Source: Thermoanaerobaculia bacterium
GTDB taxonomy: Bacteria; Acidobacteriota; Thermoanaerobaculia; Gp7-AA8
Direction: 5' to 3'
DNA length: 8,327 bases
NCBI GenBank assembly: GCA_017883215.1
Contig: JADGOA010000161.1
Location: forward strand, 1 to 8,327
Shown here: in pieces, positions 5,468-8,327 of the stretch
How the letters are laid out: each line of letters begins with the position of its first letter
Position numbering within the stretch: position 1 is the first letter of the stretch
Program-made: the position numbers and the translations under genes
Notes under the pieces: model-generated
What the model saw: only the letters and a program-made list of their open reading frames with translations
The model's database searches: none
Told to the model about the DNA's origin: nothing

Positions 5468-6421
5468 TCATCGTGCTGCGAAGCCAAGCATCGCCATCAT
5501 TGCAACCAGATACAGATTCGAGGTCATGAACAGCTTCATGGCCGTCTTGTTCGAACGATCGAAGAAGAAGCGGATCGACATCGCCAGCAGAGCCACGCCG
5601 CAGATCGTCGAGCCGATCAGGTATCCGAGTCCGGCCATGCCGATGAAAGACGGCATGACGCTCACGGCCAGGAGCGCGAGGCTGTAGAGAATCGCCCGGC
5701 GGGCGGTGGCGGTGCCGTCGTTGTCGCTCACGGCCGTCATGACGTATCCGGCGCGGCCGTAGTCCTCGCGGTAGATCCAGCTGATGGCCATGAAGTGCGG
5801 CAACTGCCAGAAGAAAAGGATGCCGAAGAGCACCCATCCACCGGCCGAAAAGTGTCCGGTCGCGGCCGTCCACCCCATCAGCGGCGGGATGGCGCCGGGA
5901 ACTGCGCCGATGATCGTGCAGGCGGTGGAGATCCGTTTGAGAGGGGTGTAGACGAAAATGTAGCTGGTCAGCGTGAATGCGCCGAGGACGGCAGTCAACG
6001 TATTGACCATTACAACGAGGTAGGCAGTGCCGATGATGGCCACCGCGGTGGAAAAGATCAGCGCCGCCCGCGGCGTCATGCGGCCGTCCGGCAGAGGGCG
6101 CCGGCTGGTGCGGCGCATCTTGCCGTCGTGCTCGCGCTCCACGTACTGATTCAGCGCGTTCGTGCCCGCGGCCACGAGAGCCGTTCCGATGAGCGTGTTG
6201 ACCATCAGCATCAGGTCGAAATGCGCGGCGCCGAGGAGGTAGCCGCCGGCGGTGGTGGTCAGCACCATCAGCACGATGCGGGATTTGGAGAGCTCGAGGT
6301 AGTCGGCAATGGCTCGCGCGATGGCGCGCCCCTCACCCGGCGCTCCGCTGCGCGTCGCGCCACCCTCTCCCGCGGGGAGAGGGGCGACGACCGCTTCGAC
6401 TGCGGTCACGACTTCACTCAT
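5468..6421 (-). CDS. ctaB: Heme o synthase (protoheme IX farnesyltransferase)
   Basis: A 317-residue polytopic membrane prenyltransferase of the UbiA superfamily that transfers farnesyl from farnesyl diphosphate to heme b, making heme o. The first aspartate-rich region is NQYVEREHDGKMRRTSRRPL (91-110), with Asn91, Glu95 and Asp99. Other family blocks are YTPLKR (158-163), WQLPHF (205-210) and the REDYGRAG stretch (218-225). About nine hydrophobic segments follow residue 45. ATG 6421 overlaps the ctaA stop as ATGA with GAGAGG seven bases upstream, so the start is well supported. Oddly, residues 13-31 (rich in Pro, Gly and Ala) are encoded by a palindromic dispersed-repeat-like sequence (6329-6384), giving an N-terminal extension not needed by the family core, which begins near residue 34. 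Confidence 0.97.
   Translation of the reverse strand: MSEVVTAVEAVVAPLPAGEGGATRSGAPGEGRAIARAIADYLELSKSRIVLMVLTTTAGGYLLGAAHFDLMLMVNTLIGTALVAAGTNALNQYVEREHDGKMRRTSRRPLPDGRMTPRAALIFSTAVAIIGTAYLVVMVNTLTAVLGAFTLTSYIFVYTPLKRISTACTIIGAVPGAIPPLMGWTAATGHFSAGGWVLFGILFFWQLPHFMAISWIYREDYGRAGYVMTAVSDNDGTATARRAILYSLALLAVSVMPSFIGMAGLGYLIGSTICGVALLAMSIRFFFDRSNKTAMKLFMTSNLYLVAMMAMLGFAAR
6329..6384 (-). repeat. Palindromic repeat translated inside the ctaB N-terminus
   Basis: A 56-bp element with complementary ends CCCCTCACCC (6329-6338) and GGGAGAGGGG (6375-6384; 9 of 10 positions). It includes a perfect 9-bp hairpin CCCTCTCCC/GGGAGAGGG (6363-6371 with 6375-6383, loop GCG) and GGCGC/GCGCC (6339-6343 with 6357-6361). 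It has the look of widespread intergenic repeats of the CCCTCTCCC...GGTGAGGGG type but lies within an open frame and encodes residues 13-31 of ctaB. Confidence 0.75.
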
Positions 6422-7413
6422 GCCGCAGCCTCTCTTGCGACAAATGCACCAGCCTGCTCTTGCTCAACCCGGTGCGACGCGATGGTGCGGGCCGTCAGCG
6501 CCAGCAGCAGCGATGTCGTCAGCGTGGCCGCTCCCGTCACCACGTGGAAGCTCGTGATGCTCGCCAGGCGGAGCGGAACGGCGCCGGCCAGCGAGTGATA
6601 CGCCCCGGCGTTCGCCGATCCGAACCAGACCACCTTCGCGCCGAGGTAGATCTGCAGCGAGGTCAGCGCGAGGAGCAGGGTCATGAGTGGTCGCAGCGAC
6701 GGAGCGGAGCGGAATACGCGCACCGCCAGTGCCAGGATCGTAATCGCCACCAGCGCCGCTCCGGTGCGGTGCACGAAGTTCGCGGCGATTGCCCCTGTCG
6801 TGAATGGCGGGATGAGTCTGCCGAACGACAGCGGGAAGTCGGGGATGGCCAGCCCGGCGCCGAGATGACGCACCAGCGCGCCGGCGAGGATCTGCAGGTA
6901 GACGAGAACCACCAGCATCGTGCTCAACGTCGTCGGCGCGTCCTCCACGGCAGTGCGGCCGCGCAACCGCTGGAACGACTCCGACGTGAAGAACGCGATG
7001 GACATGTTCAGGCAGAGGAAGATCTCGGCCAGGCCGGCGTGCGAGATCGAGACCGGCTTCGGCAGGAGAAACAGCACCGTCAGCCCGCCGAGCACGCCCT
7101 GAGCGACGACGGCACCGAGCGCGCTCCATCCGAGAATGCGCACGAACCGCTTCGGCTCCCGCATCTGCAGAGTGATCGCCTGAATGACCGTGAGCAGTCC
7201 GACGGTCGCGGCGATCATTCGATGTCCGTGCTCGTAGAAGATGCCGGCGATCATCGGCGGCATGAGCATGCCGTACGAGAGCGGCCAGTCGGGAACGGCC
7301 AGGCCGGAGCCGGTGGAGGTGACCATCGCGCCGGCGTAGATGAGGAACAGCGTCGAAGCCGCCACGAACTTCGTGTAGCGGCGGAGCCAGAGGGGCGTGG
7401 GCTGAATTGTCAT
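6418..7413 (-). CDS. ctaA: Heme A synthase (COX15/CtaA family)
   Basis: A 331-residue, eight-helix membrane monooxygenase-like enzyme that oxidises the C8 methyl of heme o to the formyl group of heme a. The two four-helix halves are visible as an internal duplication: GSGLAVPDWPLSYG (35-48) repeats as GAGLAIPDFPLSFG (185-198). The heme-ligand histidines fall at His64 in EHGHRM with the catalytic Glu61, His125 in SHAGLAE, His215 in FVHRTGA and His290 in FHVVTGA. The cysteine pair found in the first extracytoplasmic loop of Bacillus CtaA is absent. The start ATG 7413 overlaps the stop of the upstream lipoprotein gene by 4 bp (ATGA), and the stop overlaps the start of ctaB in the same way, so all three are probably cotranslated from one message. 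Confidence 0.97.
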   Translation of the reverse strand: MTIQPTPLWLRRYTKFVAASTLFLIYAGAMVTSTGSGLAVPDWPLSYGMLMPPMIAGIFYEHGHRMIAATVGLLTVIQAITLQMREPKRFVRILGWSALGAVVAQGVLGGLTVLFLLPKPVSISHAGLAEIFLCLNMSIAFFTSESFQRLRGRTAVEDAPTTLSTMLVVLVYLQILAGALVRHLGAGLAIPDFPLSFGRLIPPFTTGAIAANFVHRTGAALVAITILALAVRVFRSAPSLRPLMTLLLALTSLQIYLGAKVVWFGSANAGAYHSLAGAVPLRLASITSFHVVTGAATLTTSLLLALTARTIASHRVEQEQAGAFVAREAAA

Positions 7414-8201
7414 AGGTTGAATCTAACCTGCCTGGTTTCCTTCGGCGCCACAGTGATCTGCTGCTCCTGGGGGCCGTACTTCTCGTGCCATGCGACGAGC
7501 GTGTAGGTGCCGGGGGGAAGATTCGGGATCGTGAATGTGCCGTTCATGTTCGAGACGGCATAGAACGGATGCGGCATGACGGCCATGTACGACTTCATCC
7601 AGCTGTGGACGTCGCACTTCACCTTGAACGGCTGCATCTCGGGCTTGTCGAACTTCTTCGTCGAGACCATCCCGTGCATCGGCTGGCCCTCATTGAACGG
7701 AGAGTTCACCAGCGGCATGGCGTGGACGTTGTGAAGCGTCTCGTCGCCGTTCCTGATCTGCAGCAGCTGCCCTACCTGCAGCGCCTGCACGTGCGGGTAG
7801 TAGCGACAACCCTTCTGCTCGAGGACGGCGGGCTTCGACGGTGCCGGGTACTTTCCGGGCGGCGGATTCTTGATGTAGACGAGGACGTTCGCGAGCCCGC
7901 CAGCCGGCCCGACGACCACCTCTTCGTCGACCGCTCCCTGACCGCCGGGATTCTGTGACGAGCAGTCGGCGCTCATCTTGATGGGCTGCATCTTCGGCGC
8001 GGGGCCGGCGAGCTTCACGGTGCCGGTGATGGTCGCGGCGCCGGCGACGGCCGGCATGGACCCCGACGGAGCAGTGGCCGCCGCCTGCGGCGGCTGAGCG
8101 TCTTCCCCTTCGTCCGGCCTCTCTGCGGCTTCTCTTCCTTTGCCGCACGCGAACACGAACGTCAACGCGAATGCGAAAGCTACGAGCTTCTTCAATGTCA
8201 T
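7410..8201 (-). CDS. Cupredoxin-like lipoprotein with carboxypeptidase-regulatory-like C-terminus
   Basis: A 263-residue exported lipoprotein. MTLKKLVAFAFALTFVFAC is a lipoprotein signal ending in the lipobox cysteine (residue 19). A polar linker rich in Ala, Pro and Glu follows (20-55). Residues about 56-112 form a beta-rich segment (TITGTVKL; EEVVVGPAGGLANVLVYIKN). Residues about 128-210 resemble a cupredoxin with candidate type-1 copper ligands His157 (TLHNVH), Cys196, His199 and Met202 (CDVHSWM). The end (219-263), with NGTFTIPNLPPGTYTL and AWHEKYG, resembles a carboxypeptidase-regulatory-like or transthyretin-like beta domain. ATG 8201 was chosen because it starts the signal peptide; the frame is open further upstream to 8270 but that stretch overlaps the promoter. 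First gene of the ctaA-ctaB-sco operon, so a copper or electron-carrier role is inferred; its exact function is unknown. Confidence 0.85.
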   Translation of the reverse strand: MTLKKLVAFAFALTFVFACGKGREAAERPDEGEDAQPPQAAATAPSGSMPAVAGAATITGTVKLAGPAPKMQPIKMSADCSSQNPGGQGAVDEEVVVGPAGGLANVLVYIKNPPPGKYPAPSKPAVLEQKGCRYYPHVQALQVGQLLQIRNGDETLHNVHAMPLVNSPFNEGQPMHGMVSTKKFDKPEMQPFKVKCDVHSWMKSYMAVMPHPFYAVSNMNGTFTIPNLPPGTYTLVAWHEKYGPQEQQITVAPKETRQVRFNL

Positions 8202-8241
8202 GCCATGAGAAGCGGACTGCTGCTGCTTCCCTACTTTCCCT

Positions 8242-8270
8242 ACTATCGGCGAATCCCGGAAGCATGTCAA
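8242..8270 (-). promoter_or_regulatory. Sigma-70-type promoter of the lipoprotein-ctaA-ctaB-sco operon
   Basis: On the minus strand a perfect -35 box TTGACA (8265-8270) is followed by a 17-bp spacer and GATAGT (8242-8247), a 4-of-6 match to the -10 consensus. The transcript would start near 8235, giving a leader of about 30-35 nt that contains a direct repeat of AGGGAA (within 8226-8241) but no Shine-Dalgarno close to the ATG at 8201. Confidence 0.65.
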
Positions 8271-8289
8271 CGCGCCGCGTGATCGCTAA

Positions 8290-8313
8290 CACGTTGTAAC
8301 GTGACGTTGCAAC
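8290..8313. promoter_or_regulatory. Candidate operator palindromes upstream of the -35 box
   Basis: CACGTT-GT-AACGTG (8290-8303) is a perfect 6-bp inverted repeat with a 2-bp centre, and GTTGCAAC (8306-8313) is a perfect 8-bp palindrome. TTGCAA recurs at 8322-8327. They lie about 20-45 bp upstream of the -35 box, a position usual for an activator site. The binding protein is unknown. Confidence 0.4.
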
Positions 8314-8327
8314 TCGAATGATTGCAA

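Noticed and set aside
7414..7429. AGGTT/AACCT hairpin just before the ctaA start
   Set aside because: Only 5 bp and within the end of the lipoprotein coding sequence; ATGA coupling explains translation well enough.
6460..7506. A 348-codon open frame on the plus strand, antisense to ctaA
   Set aside because: Rich in Arg, Gln, Glu and His with no hydrophobic core or motif; a codon-position shadow of GC-rich ctaA, whose own evidence is overwhelming.

Overview
The window is GC-rich bacterial chromosome, densely packed with conserved housekeeping genes and free of phage or transposase genes. The gene content is heme A synthesis, copper delivery to an aa3-type oxidase, a type-1-copper lipoprotein with a carboxypeptidase-regulatory-like tail, and several families of short palindromic or heptameric intergenic repeats. 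This would fit a soil or sediment aerobe of the Acidobacteriota or a neighbouring deep-branching phylum. That placement is inference from gene style only, because no rRNA or other phylogenetic marker is present.

Layout, left to right. (1) Plus strand, 3-914: a YegS/diacylglycerol-kinase-type lipid kinase whose start lies at the window edge. (2) Plus strand, 1001-2308: a 12-TM MFS exporter, preceded by a heptanucleotide tandem repeat where a ribosome-binding site would be expected. (3) 2309-2536: a gene-free convergent junction holding a palindromic REP-like repeat. (4) Minus strand, read from right to left: a NUDIX hydrolase (4216-3647), pdxH (3650-3042, 4-bp overlap) and a thioredoxin-type arsenate reductase arsC (2953-2537, after an 88-nt spacer with a second heptamer tract). 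(5) 4217-4346: a divergent promoter region built around a large inverted repeat. (6) Plus strand, 4347-4769: a DUF420 (CtaM/YozB-like) four-TM protein. (7) 4769-4881: a second, related inverted-repeat element filling the convergent junction. (8) Minus strand, 8201-4885: a tightly packed operon of cupredoxin-like lipoprotein, ctaA, ctaB and sco, driven by a recognisable sigma-70 promoter at 8242-8270.

The right half makes a coherent module for building a heme-copper oxidase. CtaB farnesylates heme b to heme o, CtaA oxidises heme o to heme a, Sco delivers copper to the CuA site, and DUF420/CtaM proteins are assembly factors of aa3-type oxidases. The cupredoxin lipoprotein leading the operon is the least characterised member and may be a copper or electron carrier at the outer face of the membrane. 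No oxidase subunit genes lie in the window.

The most unusual material is non-coding. Two related inverted repeats (shared terminal word GGAGTGCGG) bracket the DUF420 gene. The second contains two perfect 11-bp hairpins whose loops are complementary to each other. The first carries outward-facing, nearly identical TAAACT boxes only 8-10 nt from both divergent start codons, suggesting leaderless transcription. A fourth palindromic repeat lies inside the ctaB reading frame and is translated as an N-terminal extension. No gene-free stretch exceeds 300 bases.
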